Source: an uncultured Alphaproteobacteria bacterium
GTDB taxonomy: Bacteria > Pseudomonadota > Alphaproteobacteria > Bin95
Reading direction: 5' to 3'
Length of the DNA: 61,796 nt
Assembly: GCA_937891825.1 (NCBI GenBank)
Contig: CALAHN010000084.1
Span: 1-61,796, forward strand
Part shown: positions 43,146 through 52,500 of the stretch, piece by piece
How the letters are laid out: each line of letters starts with the position of its first letter
Numbering within the stretch: the stretch's first letter is position 1
Position numbers and translations under genes: made by a program
Notes under the pieces: generated by a model
Database searches by the model: none
What the model was told of the DNA's origin: nothing
What the model saw: only the letters and a program-made list of their open reading frames with translations

Positions 43146-44723
43146 ATGCAGGCCTTCGCCGCGCTCCTGGACGGGTTGGCCTTCACGCCCGCCCGCAACG
43201 CCAAGCTCCGCCTGATCGGCGACTATCTGGCGACGACGCCGGACCCGGCGCGCGGCTACGCGCTCGCGGCCCTGACCGGCGAACTCGATCTGCCGGGTTT
43301 GAAGCCGGCGGCGATCCGGGCGCTGGCGTCGGAACGGGTCGATCCGACGTTGTTCCTGATGTCCTACGACTATGTGGGCGACCTGGCGGAGACCGTGGCG
43401 CTGATCTGGCCGCTGGCGGAGGCGCGGCGGCCGCCGCCCAGCCTGGCCGAAGTCGTCGAGGCGCTTGAGGGCGCGAGCCGGGCCGAGGCGACGGCCTTGC
43501 TCGCCGCGTGGCTCGACGATCTGGATGCGGATGGCCGCTGGGCGCTCTTGAAGCTTCTGACCGGCGGGCTGCGTGTCGGCGTGTCGGCCAGGCTTGCGAA
43601 GACAGCGCTCGCCGCGGCTTTCGGCCAGCCCGTCGCCGAGATCGAGGAGATCTGGCACGGGCTGACGCCGCCCTACGCCCCGCTCTTCGCCTGGCTGACC
43701 GGCGCCGGGCCGCGCCCCGACGCTGGCGCCGGGGCCGGGTTCAGGCCCGTGATGCTCGCCAATCCGCTCGATGAGGCGCAACTCGCGACGCTCGACCCAG
43801 CCGACTTCCGCGCGGAATGGAAATGGGACGGCGTTCGGGTGCAGGCAGTCTCGCGGGGCGGGGAGCGGCGCTTGTACACCCGGACCGGCGACGATATCAG
43901 CCAAAGCTTCCCCGATGTCGTCGCGGCCCTGGACTTCGAGGGCGTGATCGACGGCGAACTGCTCGTCGCGGCGGCGGATGGGACGGGACCGGCGCCGTTC
44001 GCGGCGCTGCAGCAGCGCCTGGGCCGGAAGCGCCCGAGCGTCAAGCTGATCGCGGCGGCGCCCGGGTTCATCCAGGTCTACGACCTGCTGTTCGACGGCG
44101 CGGCCGACCTTCGCGGCGAACCCTTCGACCGCCGCCGCCAGGCGCTGGAGCGATTTCTCAGGGCCGCATCGCCAAAGCTCGCCCTGTCGCCGCTGACGCC
44201 ATTCGCCCGTTGGGATGACCTCCGCGCGCTGCGCGCCGGCGCCCGCGCGGCGGGGATCGAAGGGCTGATCCTGAAGCGGCGGGATGCGCCATATCTGGCT
44301 GGCCGTCCGCAGGGACCGTGGTTCAAATGGAAACGCGATCCGCTGACGCTCGATTTCGTGGTCATGTATGCCCAGCGCGGCCATGGCCGCCGGTCGTCGT
44401 TCTATTCGGATTTCACTTTCGGCGCCTGGACGGCGGAGGGGACGCTGGCGCCCGTCGGCAAGGCCTATTCCGGCTATACGGATACGGAGCTTGTTGAGTT
44501 GGACAAGTTCGTGCGCGCCCATGCGACCGAGCGCTTCGGGCCTGTCCGCGCCGTGGCGCCGGGGCTGGTCTTCGAGGTGGCGTTCGATGCGGCCCAACGC
44601 TCCAGCCGACATAAATCCGGCGTCGCGCTCCGGTTCCCGCGCATCAAGCGCATCCGCTGGGACAAGCCGGCGGGCGAGGCCGATACGGTCGCGGCCGTGC
44701 TGGCGCTGATCGAGACGGAGTAG
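43146..44723 (+). CDS. ATP-dependent DNA ligase (damage-response type)
   Basis: A 525-residue ligase with three parts: an N-terminal DNA-binding domain (about 1-200), the adenylation domain with nucleotide motif I EWKWDGVRVQ (nucleophile Lys226, KxDG), and the OB-fold. Motif III is visible as VIDGELLV and motif V as LILKRRDAPY...WFKWKRDP. The C-terminal OB-fold carries a short motif VI-like RFPRIKRIRWDK. This architecture matches the cisplatin-resistance/damage-response ligase group that works with the upstream exonuclease, not the replicative NAD-dependent LigA. A GGGGG site precedes the ATG. Confidence 0.94.
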   Translation: MQAFAALLDGLAFTPARNAKLRLIGDYLATTPDPARGYALAALTGELDLPGLKPAAIRALASERVDPTLFLMSYDYVGDLAETVALIWPLAEARRPPPSLAEVVEALEGASRAEATALLAAWLDDLDADGRWALLKLLTGGLRVGVSARLAKTALAAAFGQPVAEIEEIWHGLTPPYAPLFAWLTGAGPRPDAGAGAGFRPVMLANPLDEAQLATLDPADFRAEWKWDGVRVQAVSRGGERRLYTRTGDDISQSFPDVVAALDFEGVIDGELLVAAADGTGPAPFAALQQRLGRKRPSVKLIAAAPGFIQVYDLLFDGAADLRGEPFDRRRQALERFLRAASPKLALSPLTPFARWDDLRALRAGARAAGIEGLILKRRDAPYLAGRPQGPWFKWKRDPLTLDFVVMYAQRGHGRRSSFYSDFTFGAWTAEGTLAPVGKAYSGYTDTELVELDKFVRAHATERFGPVRAVAPGLVFEVAFDAAQRSSRHKSGVALRFPRIKRIRWDKPAGEADTVAAVLALIETE

Positions 44724-44729
44724 GACGCG

Positions 44730-45101
44730 CTATCCGTCGTCCTTGGGGCCTGGCTGCTTCCGTTCGAGCGCCGTAATCAGATGGCCGAGCGCTTCCTTGA
44801 GGCGCGCATAGCGGCGTTCCGCCCGCTCGGCCGATACGGCTGCGCGGTTGTCCTCGACCTGCGGCGGCTGCGGCGGCTCAGGGAGAGGCGGGGATTGCGG
44901 GCGCTGGGCAAACAGCGACTGCATCTGCTGCCGCAGCACCTGTTCCCGTTCCTGAAGCGCCAGCAATTGCGCCACGCGATCGTGCAGCCGCGCATTTTCC
45001 CGGAGCAGGCGGTCAAGCTCAGCTTTCTGCAATTCGACGACGACCTCCAGGTCGGCGGTCGAGAGGGATTCTTCCAAGGGGTCGAAGCTCCGATCAGGCA
45101 T
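44730..45101 (-). CDS. Short coiled-coil protein of unknown function
   Basis: A 123-residue cytoplasmic protein. Residues about 15-68 (STADLEVVVELQKAELDRLL and onward) show heptad spacing of Leu/Val and many Glu/Arg/Gln, a likely dimeric coiled coil. A Pro/Gln linker (about 69-82) follows, then a second helical segment. No enzyme motif. It starts three bases after the stop of the UMF1-type transporter gene, so it is translated from the same mRNA; it converges with the ligase gene six bases away. I cannot assign a function. Confidence 0.7.
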   Translation of the reverse strand: MPDRSFDPLEESLSTADLEVVVELQKAELDRLLRENARLHDRVAQLLALQEREQVLRQQMQSLFAQRPQSPPLPEPPQPPQVEDNRAAVSAERAERRYARLKEALGHLITALERKQPGPKDDG

Positions 45102-45104
45102 GCG

Positions 45105-46406
45105 CTACCTGATAGGCCGCGGGGCTGGCGGCTGCAAGCGCGTTTCGGCCTTGACCGAAAGCAGCAAAACCGCGCCGATCACGAGCAGCACGGCGATGGT
45201 CGCCATGCCAAAGCGCTGGCTGCCGGTCAGCGCCGTCACCGTGCCCACAAGGAAGGGTCCCATGAAGGACGTCGCTTTGCCGGACAATGCGAAGAGCCCA
45301 AACATTTCCGTGGATTGGCCGGGCGGGCTCATGCGCGCCATCAGGGACCGGCTGGCGGTTTGCGCCGGCCCGAAGAAGATCCCGAGCGGCAGCCCGAAGA
45401 TCCAGAACCAAAGCTTGCTTTCGACAAAGAGCAAAGGCGTCGCCGCGCAAAACATGCCGATAATTGCGGCCATAATCAAGGGCTTGGCGCCGATTCGATC
45501 GTCCAGCATGCCAGAAAGCCAGGCTCCGATGCCGGCGGTCACATTGAGGGCGATGCCGAAGATGATGATCTCCTCCGGCGACATCCCGAACGTTCCGGCC
45601 GCATAAACCCCGCCGAAGGTGAACAGCGTGTTCATGCCATCGACATAGAACAGTCGGGCGACAAGAAATTTAACGATTTCCTTGTGTTGACGTACATTCT
45701 TCATAGTCTTTTTGAGCGTTCGAATGCCATCGCGCGCCGCCAGGCCGAACGGCTTGCCCGTGCGCGGCCGGTCGGGGGTCATGAGGAAGGTCGGGATCGA
45801 GAACACGGCGATCCAGATGGCCACCAAAGGGGCGATCGCGCGCACATGCTCGGCCGCCGCCTTGTCGAGGCCGAAGGGCGCTGGGTCCGCCTTCACAAAC
45901 CCAAAGAGCGCGATGACAAGGCAGGCCAGCCCGCCTGCATAGCCAAGCGCCCAGGCCTCGCCGGAGAGCCGGCCCAGCCGTTCCGGCGGCGCCAGGTCGG
46001 GAAGCATGGCGTTGTAGAAGACCATGCCGATTTCAAAGGCGACATTGGCCAGGATGATCAGGCAGGCGCCCAGCAGCAGCCATTCCGCCTCGGGCTTTAC
46101 GAGCCAGAGGCAGGCGGCGGCGACCGCCATGACGCAGGTCGTCGCGCCAAGCCAGGGCTTGCGCCGGCCAGTTTGATCGGCGACGGCGCCCATGGGCGGG
46201 CTCAGGATCGCGATCAGCACGGCCGAAATCGTGATGGCGCCGCTCCACCATGCGGTGCCCTCGACGGGATTGTCGGCGACGGCCTGGGTGAAATAGGCGC
46301 TGAATACGAACGTGACGATGACCGTCGGGAATGGCGAGTTCGCCCAATCGAAGAGCCGCCAGCCCCATAGCGCGCCGCGTGAGGCGCCCGGTCCCTGGGG
46401 CGTCAT
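45105..46406 (-). CDS. MFS transporter, UMF1/Atg22 type
   Basis: A 433-residue inner-membrane protein with about twelve membrane segments. The N-terminus ALWGWRLFDWANSPFPTVIVTFVFSAYF is diagnostic of the UMF1 branch (Atg22-like), followed by SPPMGAVADQTGRRKPWL, the MFS loop 2-3 motif. Fungal Atg22 exports amino acids from the vacuole; bacterial substrates are unclear. It overlaps the upstream luciferase-like oxidoreductase gene by four bases, implying a functional link between carrier and enzyme. Confidence 0.9.
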   Translation of the reverse strand: MTPQGPGASRGALWGWRLFDWANSPFPTVIVTFVFSAYFTQAVADNPVEGTAWWSGAITISAVLIAILSPPMGAVADQTGRRKPWLGATTCVMAVAAACLWLVKPEAEWLLLGACLIILANVAFEIGMVFYNAMLPDLAPPERLGRLSGEAWALGYAGGLACLVIALFGFVKADPAPFGLDKAAAEHVRAIAPLVAIWIAVFSIPTFLMTPDRPRTGKPFGLAARDGIRTLKKTMKNVRQHKEIVKFLVARLFYVDGMNTLFTFGGVYAAGTFGMSPEEIIIFGIALNVTAGIGAWLSGMLDDRIGAKPLIMAAIIGMFCAATPLLFVESKLWFWIFGLPLGIFFGPAQTASRSLMARMSPPGQSTEMFGLFALSGKATSFMGPFLVGTVTALTGSQRFGMATIAVLLVIGAVLLLSVKAETRLQPPAPRPIR

Positions 46407-47434
46407 CTGAGAGCGGCCTCGACGCGGGGCTTCACTTCTTCCATCAGCACATGCATCTGTTCAAGCGCCTCGCTTTGCGGCATGCCGGGCCATTGGATCG
46501 GGGCGAGCAGATAGTTCGCGCCACAAGCGCGGGCGACCGTTGCGAGCTGCTCTGCGGCTTCGTCGAAACCGCCGAATATGAACCGGTCACGGGCCATGTC
46601 TTCATACGCCGCGGAAAGATCGTTGTCACCGTCCGGCATGTCGTCGTCCTGCCCCCAGGCGTGATAGGCCTTGTACTTCGCTTCCAGATAAGGGCGCGCC
46701 CGCCGCATGGCTTCGGCGCGGGACGAGGCGACGTACATTTCCCGGATCAATGGCTGTATCTTCGGGAATTGTTTACCATTTTTATCAAGCGCTTGCTTGT
46801 AGATATCCATCTGTCGGATGAGGGTGTCGACCCGGACATGGGGGTTGATCATCCAGGCGTCGCCAAGGCGGGCGGCCCGGCGGATCGCCGCGTCGGCGTC
46901 GGCGCCGATCCAGACCGGCGGCCCGCCGGGTTGCAGCGGCTTGACCGAACAGGACGCCCGATCGAGCGTGAAATGCGATCCGGTCATGGTGACCGAAGGC
47001 TCCCGCCAAAGTCGGCGGATCGCATCCAGGTTTTCGACAAACCGGCTGACCCGTTCTGACTGGGTCGTGCCGAAGGCATTGAACTCGACCTCCCGGTAGC
47101 CGATGCCGCAGCCATAGATCAGCTTCCCGCCAGAGATCAGGTCGAGCGCCGCCAGTTGTTCGGCGAGGTCGAGCGGCTTGTGCAGCGGCAGAAGCGAAAT
47201 GCCCGTGATGATGTCGAGGCCCGGAACCTCCGCCGCCGCCCGCGCCAGGAACGGCAACTGCTGGATTTCCTGGAATGGCGCCGAGGAATAATGCTGGCTC
47301 TTCGCGATCCCGGCGAAGCCAAGCTGCCTGGCCAGCCGGCACTGCGCCAAAAGCTCTTCGAGCGCCTTGGCCATGTCGTATCCGGCGGCGAATTGTCCGC
47401 GGATCGCGAGCGCAAATTTCAGGGGTTCAGGCAA
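46403..47434 (-). CDS. LLM-class flavin-dependent oxidoreductase (TTG start)
   Basis: A 343-residue luciferase-like enzyme. FALAIRGQF near the N-terminus, LARQLGFAGIAKSQHYSS and LPLHKPLDLAEQLAALDLISGGKLIYGCGIGYREVEFNAFGT at about 80-125 are typical of the family. I choose the TTG at 47434 because the family N-terminus begins there and a GAAAGG site lies eight bases upstream; the open frame reaches 40 codons further to an ATG at 47554 but those residues look unrelated. It is divergent from a tetR gene across 208 bases and overlaps the UMF1 carrier gene by four. Confidence 0.85.
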   Translation of the reverse strand: MPEPLKFALAIRGQFAAGYDMAKALEELLAQCRLARQLGFAGIAKSQHYSSAPFQEIQQLPFLARAAAEVPGLDIITGISLLPLHKPLDLAEQLAALDLISGGKLIYGCGIGYREVEFNAFGTTQSERVSRFVENLDAIRRLWREPSVTMTGSHFTLDRASCSVKPLQPGGPPVWIGADADAAIRRAARLGDAWMINPHVRVDTLIRQMDIYKQALDKNGKQFPKIQPLIREMYVASSRAEAMRRARPYLEAKYKAYHAWGQDDDMPDGDNDLSAAYEDMARDRFIFGGFDEAAEQLATVARACGANYLLAPIQWPGMPQSEALEQMHVLMEEVKPRVEAALR

Positions 47435-47599
47435 TGCGGCAGCCTTTCGCTGATGGTCCGCCAGAGTCGGGCATAGCCGCCGGGTTTGCAAGCCGCCGCT
47501 CGATCGATCCGCCGCGTCGCGGAAGCGCCAAACGGCGGTCTGATCGGACTGCATCGCTGCCCCTGAACGGGAGCCGAAACGCCGTTCCGCGCCATTAAA

Positions 47600-47635
47600 T
47601 CAAACGCTTGTTTAAATCTTTCGGCAGTCTATATA
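47600..47635 (+). promoter_or_regulatory. TetR operator overlapping a near-leaderless promoter
   Basis: TCAAACGCTTGTTTAA (47600-47615) is an imperfect palindrome of TCAAAC-N4-GTTTGA type, the shape of many AcrR/CecR-class TetR operators. It overlaps a -35 TTGTTT (47608-47613); after 16 bases comes a strong -10 TATATA (47630-47635). Transcription should start near 47642, directly at the tetR ATG (47643). The regulator encoded there would repress its own operon. Confidence 0.6.
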
Positions 47636-47642
47636 AGCCGCC

Positions 47643-48335
47643 ATGACAGCTATTGTGCCCTTCAATCCTGCCGCCGCCCGCCCCCGGTCGTCGGACGCCC
47701 GTGAGCGCCTGCTTCAGGCCGCGGCGCCCTTGTTTGCCTCCCGTGGCTTCAATGGCGTCAGCGTGCGGGAACTGGCAGAATCGGCAGGCGTGAATGTCGC
47801 GGCGATCTCCTATCATTTTGGCGGCAAAGCAGGGCTTTACACGGCATCGCTTGAAGTTCTGATGGAGAAGATGCGCCCCGTCGGCGGCCCGGTGATCGCC
47901 ATGGTCGATCAGGCCTTCAAGGCCGGGGCGCCCGACGGCCCGGCCTGCGCGGCGCTGATGGCGTCGATCGTCCGCCACATTCTGACGACCCTGCTCGACG
48001 GCAGCTTGCCGCCCTGGGTCACGCAGACGGTCTTGCGGGAGTTCCAGGAGCCGACGGAGGACTACCGGCCGATGTTCGACGAGCGGGTGCTGCCCTTGCA
48101 ACGGGCGATCCGGAAGGTCGTCGCGGCCGCTCTGGAGCTTGCGCCCGAATCGCCCAGGGCAGTGCTGGCGAGCCAGGCGGTCATCGGCCAGATCATGGTG
48201 TTTGCTGCGACCCGGCATCTCGTGCTGGAGGAGCTGCAATGGACAAACTTTTCCGGAGAACGCCTGGAAATCGTTATTGAAACGGCCCAGGCGCTCGTGC
48301 TCCGGTCGATATGCTTGACGCTGTCGGAGCAATGA
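47643..48335 (+). CDS. TetR-family regulator (CecR-like)
   Basis: A 230-residue repressor. The N-terminal helix-turn-helix is RERLLQAAAPLFASRGFNGVSVRELAESAGVNVAAISYHFGGKAGLY at about 20-66, with the YHF(G)xK motif typical of TetR. The C-terminal ligand domain resembles the CecR/DUF1956 group, which in enterobacteria controls efflux genes (ybhGFSR). It is the first gene of a four-gene unit with a membrane-fusion protein, RND pump and cyclase. No ribosome site precedes the ATG, which fits the near-leaderless promoter. It overlaps the next gene by four bases. Confidence 0.92.
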   Translation: MTAIVPFNPAAARPRSSDARERLLQAAAPLFASRGFNGVSVRELAESAGVNVAAISYHFGGKAGLYTASLEVLMEKMRPVGGPVIAMVDQAFKAGAPDGPACAALMASIVRHILTTLLDGSLPPWVTQTVLREFQEPTEDYRPMFDERVLPLQRAIRKVVAAALELAPESPRAVLASQAVIGQIMVFAATRHLVLEELQWTNFSGERLEIVIETAQALVLRSICLTLSEQ

Positions 48336-49591
48336 TGATGAGGCGATCTCTTGTGCAGATCGGGCTTGCGGCGCTGCTGCTGGGCGGCGCCGGAATCGCG
48401 TATTTCGCCCTTGTTCAGACGACGCCGGCCGCCACGCCTAATCCCCCGGTCGAGCGGGAATGGATCGTCGATACGGTGACGGCGCGGAAGGGCGACCTGC
48501 AGCCGACGCTCCGCCTGACCGGCCGGATCGTCGCGGCGCGCGATGCGGAGTTGCGTCCCATGGCGGAAGGCCAGGTCATCCGGGTCGGGCCGAATTTCTT
48601 CGCGGGCGGTCAGGTCCGCGCCGGCGAATTGCTGCTTGAGATCGACCGCTTCGACTATGAAGCCGCGCTGATCGACGCGAACGCCGCCCTTCTCGAGACC
48701 AGGGCGGCCCTGGCGGAGGCGGAATCCGAACTGCAAGCCAACCGCGCCCTGGTGGCGTTCGACCGGGAGCAGGAAGGCTTGCGCAAGCGGGACCTTGCGC
48801 GGAAGCAAAGCCTGCAAGGCCGGGGCGTCGTCTCGCAGAAAGGCATGGACGACGCCGATATCGCCTATTTGACGGCGCGCCAGCAGCGGGTCACCCGCAC
48901 CCAGGCGATCGCCCGCCTGGAAGCGCAGATCGACGGCTTGCGCGCCTCCGTGCAGCGGGCGGAAGTTCATGTCTCCCGAGCCGAGCGCAGCTTGGCCGAC
49001 ACGCGGCTTCTGGCGCCGTTTGACGGCGTCCTGGTCGATGTCGCGGCCTCGACCGGCAAGCGGGTCGGCGCGGGCGACCGCATCGCCCGGATCGTCGATA
49101 GCGAGCGTCTGGAGGCCCTGTTTCACTTGAGCGACGCCCAGTTCGGCCGTCTGGCGTCGGCGGGCGGGGTTCTGGGCCGGCCGGCGGAGATTACCTGGCG
49201 CGCGGGCAAGACCGTGTTCCGCCTGGACGCCAGCCTCGAGCGGGTGGAAGGCGAGTTCGATGCGGCGTCGGGCGGCGTGTGGGTCTATGCGCCGATCGCG
49301 CGGGACCAGAACACGCTCGGCCTGCGCGCCGGCGCATTCGTCGAGGTCGAGACGCCGGATATCGAATACGGCAATGTCGTGCGGCTGCCGGAAGCGGCGG
49401 TGCATGACGGGGCCCGCGCCTATGTCGTCGTCGGCGGACGGCTTGACGAACGCGCGGTCGTCGTGCTCGGCCGGGAAGGGCCGGATCTGATCGTGACCGG
49501 CGCGATCGATGATGGCGACCAGGTTGTGACGACGCGGATTCCGGAGATCGGTCCCGGCCTCAAGGCCCAGGCCCGCGGCCCCGCCGCATGA
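48332..49591 (+). CDS. RND efflux periplasmic adaptor (membrane fusion protein)
   Basis: A 419-residue HlyD/AcrA-type adaptor. An N-terminal membrane anchor (about 6-28) is followed by the lipoyl half LRLTGRIVAARDAELRPMAEGQV. A long coiled-coil hairpin (about 100-195, rich in Ala, Glu, Arg, Leu) comes next, then the second lipoyl half with SRAERSLADTRLLAPFDGVLVDV and the beta-barrel. It links the RND pump to an outer-membrane channel, which is not encoded here. The start is one of three tandem ATGs (48332, 48335, 48338); 48332 overlaps the tetR stop as ATGA, and 48338 has the better-spaced GGAG. It overlaps the pump gene by four bases. Confidence 0.93.
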   Translation: MMMRRSLVQIGLAALLLGGAGIAYFALVQTTPAATPNPPVEREWIVDTVTARKGDLQPTLRLTGRIVAARDAELRPMAEGQVIRVGPNFFAGGQVRAGELLLEIDRFDYEAALIDANAALLETRAALAEAESELQANRALVAFDREQEGLRKRDLARKQSLQGRGVVSQKGMDDADIAYLTARQQRVTRTQAIARLEAQIDGLRASVQRAEVHVSRAERSLADTRLLAPFDGVLVDVAASTGKRVGAGDRIARIVDSERLEALFHLSDAQFGRLASAGGVLGRPAEITWRAGKTVFRLDASLERVEGEFDAASGGVWVYAPIARDQNTLGLRAGAFVEVETPDIEYGNVVRLPEAAVHDGARAYVVVGGRLDERAVVVLGREGPDLIVTGAIDDGDQVVTTRIPEIGPGLKAQARGPAA

Positions 49592-52500
49592 GCGGCAGGC
49601 TCGATCCTGCTTCGGCCGCCTATGCCAAAGCGCATCCGCCGCGCGGGCTGATCGGGATGTTCGCCCGTCATCCGACGGCGGCGAACCTTGTCATGGCGAT
49701 CATGATGGTGGCGGGGATCGCCGGCCTCTGGCGGATGAACACCCAGTTCTTCCCGGACTTTGGCATCGACGTCGTCACGGTGGAGGTCGCCTGGACCGGC
49801 GCCAGCGCCGATGACGTCGATCTTGCCGTCGTCCAGGCGATCGAGAGCGAAGTCCGCTTTCTGGATGAGGTCAAGCGCGTCCGCTCCACCGCCCGGGAAG
49901 GCTCGGCCTCCATCGTCGTCGAGTTTGAAACGGGCGCAGACATGCAGGCGGGCCTGTCCAATGTCGATGCCGCCGTCGCCCGGGTCACGACCTTGCCGGA
50001 GGATAGCGAGACGCCGCGGGTCGCCCGGGTCGTGCGTTATGACACCATCGCCCGCGTGGCGCTCTCCGGCCCTTATGCCGAAAGCGGGCTTCGGGCGTTT
50101 GCGAAGCGCATTCGCGACGAGATGATCGCAGCCGGGGTCGACCGCGTGACGCTTGCCGGCGTGCGCGATCCCGAGATTTGGGTGGAAGCGGCGCCCCATC
50201 GCTTGCGCGCCCTCGATATCACGCTGCAGGACATGGCCAGCGCCATCGCCCGATCGTCCCAGGATACGCCCTCCGGGGAGGCCGGCGGCGGCGCGCGCCA
50301 GATCCGCAGCCTCGGCCTTGCGAACACGGCCGGCGAGATCGGCCGGATTGAGGTCAAGAGCAGCGACCGCGGCGGGGGCGTGCGTATCGCCGACGTCGCC
50401 CGCGTGCATGAAACCTTCGATGAGAATCAGGTGACGGCGCTCCGCTACGGCGAGCCGGCGGTCGAATTGATCGTGCAGCGCGCGACGACGGCGGACAGCC
50501 TGGCGACCGCGAGGATCCTGGACGACTACCTGGAGACATTGCGGCCGACGCTGCCGCCGAAGCTCAGGATGGAGGTCTACGGCGTCGAGTCGGACCTGGT
50601 CGAGGAACGCATCTGGCTGCTGGTGAAGAATGGCCTCGGCGGCCTGGTGATCGTGGTCGCGGTCCTGTTCATGTTCCTGAACGCCCGCGTCGCCTTCTGG
50701 GTCGGCATCGGCATTCCGGCGTCCCTTATGGCGGCGCTGGCCGGCATGTGGCTCTCCGGGCAGAGCGTCAACATGATCAGCTTGTTCGGTCTGATCCTGG
50801 TGCTCGGCATTGTCGTCGATGACGCAATCGTCGTCGGCGAGCATGCGGAAGCGTTGAAGCGGCGCGGCCTGTCGGCGCTTGAGGCGGCGGAGACGGGGGC
50901 GCGCCGGATGGCGGCCCCGGTCTTCAGCTCGACCCTGACGACGATCGCCGCGTTCCTGCCGCTGTTCGTAATCGGCGACATCATCGGCGCGATTATCGGC
51001 GCGATCCCGATGGTGGTCTGCGTCGCCCTGACCGCAAGCCTGGTTGAATGCTTCCTGGCGCTGCCGGGTCACATGACATCGGCGCTGCAGGGGCCGCCGA
51101 CGCCGGAGCGGGGCATCCGCGCGAGCTTCAATGGCTGGTTCGATCGGATGCGCGAAGGCGCTTTCAGGCGTCTCGTCGGCCACGCCGTCGCCATGCGCTA
51201 TGTCACGGTCGCGGCGGGGCTCGCCGCCTTCATCCTGGCGGTCGGCCTGGTCTCCGGCGGGCGGGTCGCGTTCAATTTTTTCCCCTCGGTCGAGGCCGAT
51301 ATCGCGTTCGCCAATATCAGGCTGGCGCCGGGGGGCGGCCGGGCGGCGACGGAGCGTGCGCTCAGCGATATCGAAGCCGCGGCGGCGCGCGCGGAGGTCG
51401 AGCTTGGCTATGCGCCCGGCGCGCTCGTCGTCCAGGCGCTCGCCAAGGTGGGCACGACTATCGGCCGGGAGGACGGTACGGGCGCGAGCGGCGATGAGAT
51501 CGGCTCCGTCTTCCTGGAGCTTGTGCCGGCCGATGCGCGCAAGACCCGGACGACGGCATTCCTCGCGGCCTGGGAGGCGGCGTTGCCGCCGATCGCCGGA
51601 CTGGAATCCATGACGCTGACCCCGGCCCAGGGCGGGCCGCCGGGCCGCGAGATCGATATTCGCCTGTCGGGCGGCGACCCGGCCGCCCTGAAGCGGGCGG
51701 CAGCGAAGGTTCGGGGGCTTCTGGCGAATTATCCGGGCGTCGGCGCGATCGAGGACGATCTGCCCTACGGCAAGCCCGAGCTCATCCTGGAGTTGACCGA
51801 CAAGGGCCGCGCGCTTGGGTTTACGACCGAAAGCGTCGCCAGGGAAGTCCGCAATGCCTATGCGGGCGCGGTCGCCAAGCGCTTCGCCCGCGGCGACGAC
51901 GAGGTCCTGGTCCGTGTCCGCATGGATGAGCGCATGCTGGCGGCGTCGAGCGTGCGCGATCTTTATCTGCGCTCGCCTACCGGCGCCGAAACGCCGCTGA
52001 GCGAGGTCGTGACCTTCCGCGAGAAAACCGGCTTCGCCCAGATCAATCGCGAAGACGGCGCCCGCCGGGTCGCGGTCACCGCCGAAATCGACGAAACCGT
52101 CACGACCAGCAACGCTGTCCTCGCGGCCCTCCGTCAAGACGGCGTCTTCGAATTGGCGGCGGCGGAAGGCCTGCACGCCCGGTTCGCCGGCAAGGCCGAG
52201 GAACAGGCGGATACCTTCAAAGATATGGGCGTCGGCGCGATCATCGGCGTCATCCTGATGTACATCGTGCTCGCCTGGGTCTTCGGCAGCTTCGCGCGCC
52301 CGTTCGCGGTGATGGCGATCATCCCGTTCGGCTTTGTCGGCGCGGCGCTTGGCCATTATGTGATGGGCTTCGACCTGACGATCCTGTCGATGATCGCGCT
52401 TCTGGGCCTGGCGGGCATTCTGGTGAACGACAGCATCGTTCTGATCTCGACCATCGACGCGCGGGTCAAGGACGGCGACGATCTCGCGACGGCGACGACG

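Noticed and set aside
46785-46807. ATCAAGCGCTTGCTTGTAGAT-like palindrome resembling the TetR operator
   Set aside because: It lies inside the oxidoreductase coding sequence, far from any promoter, and is easily explained by codons.
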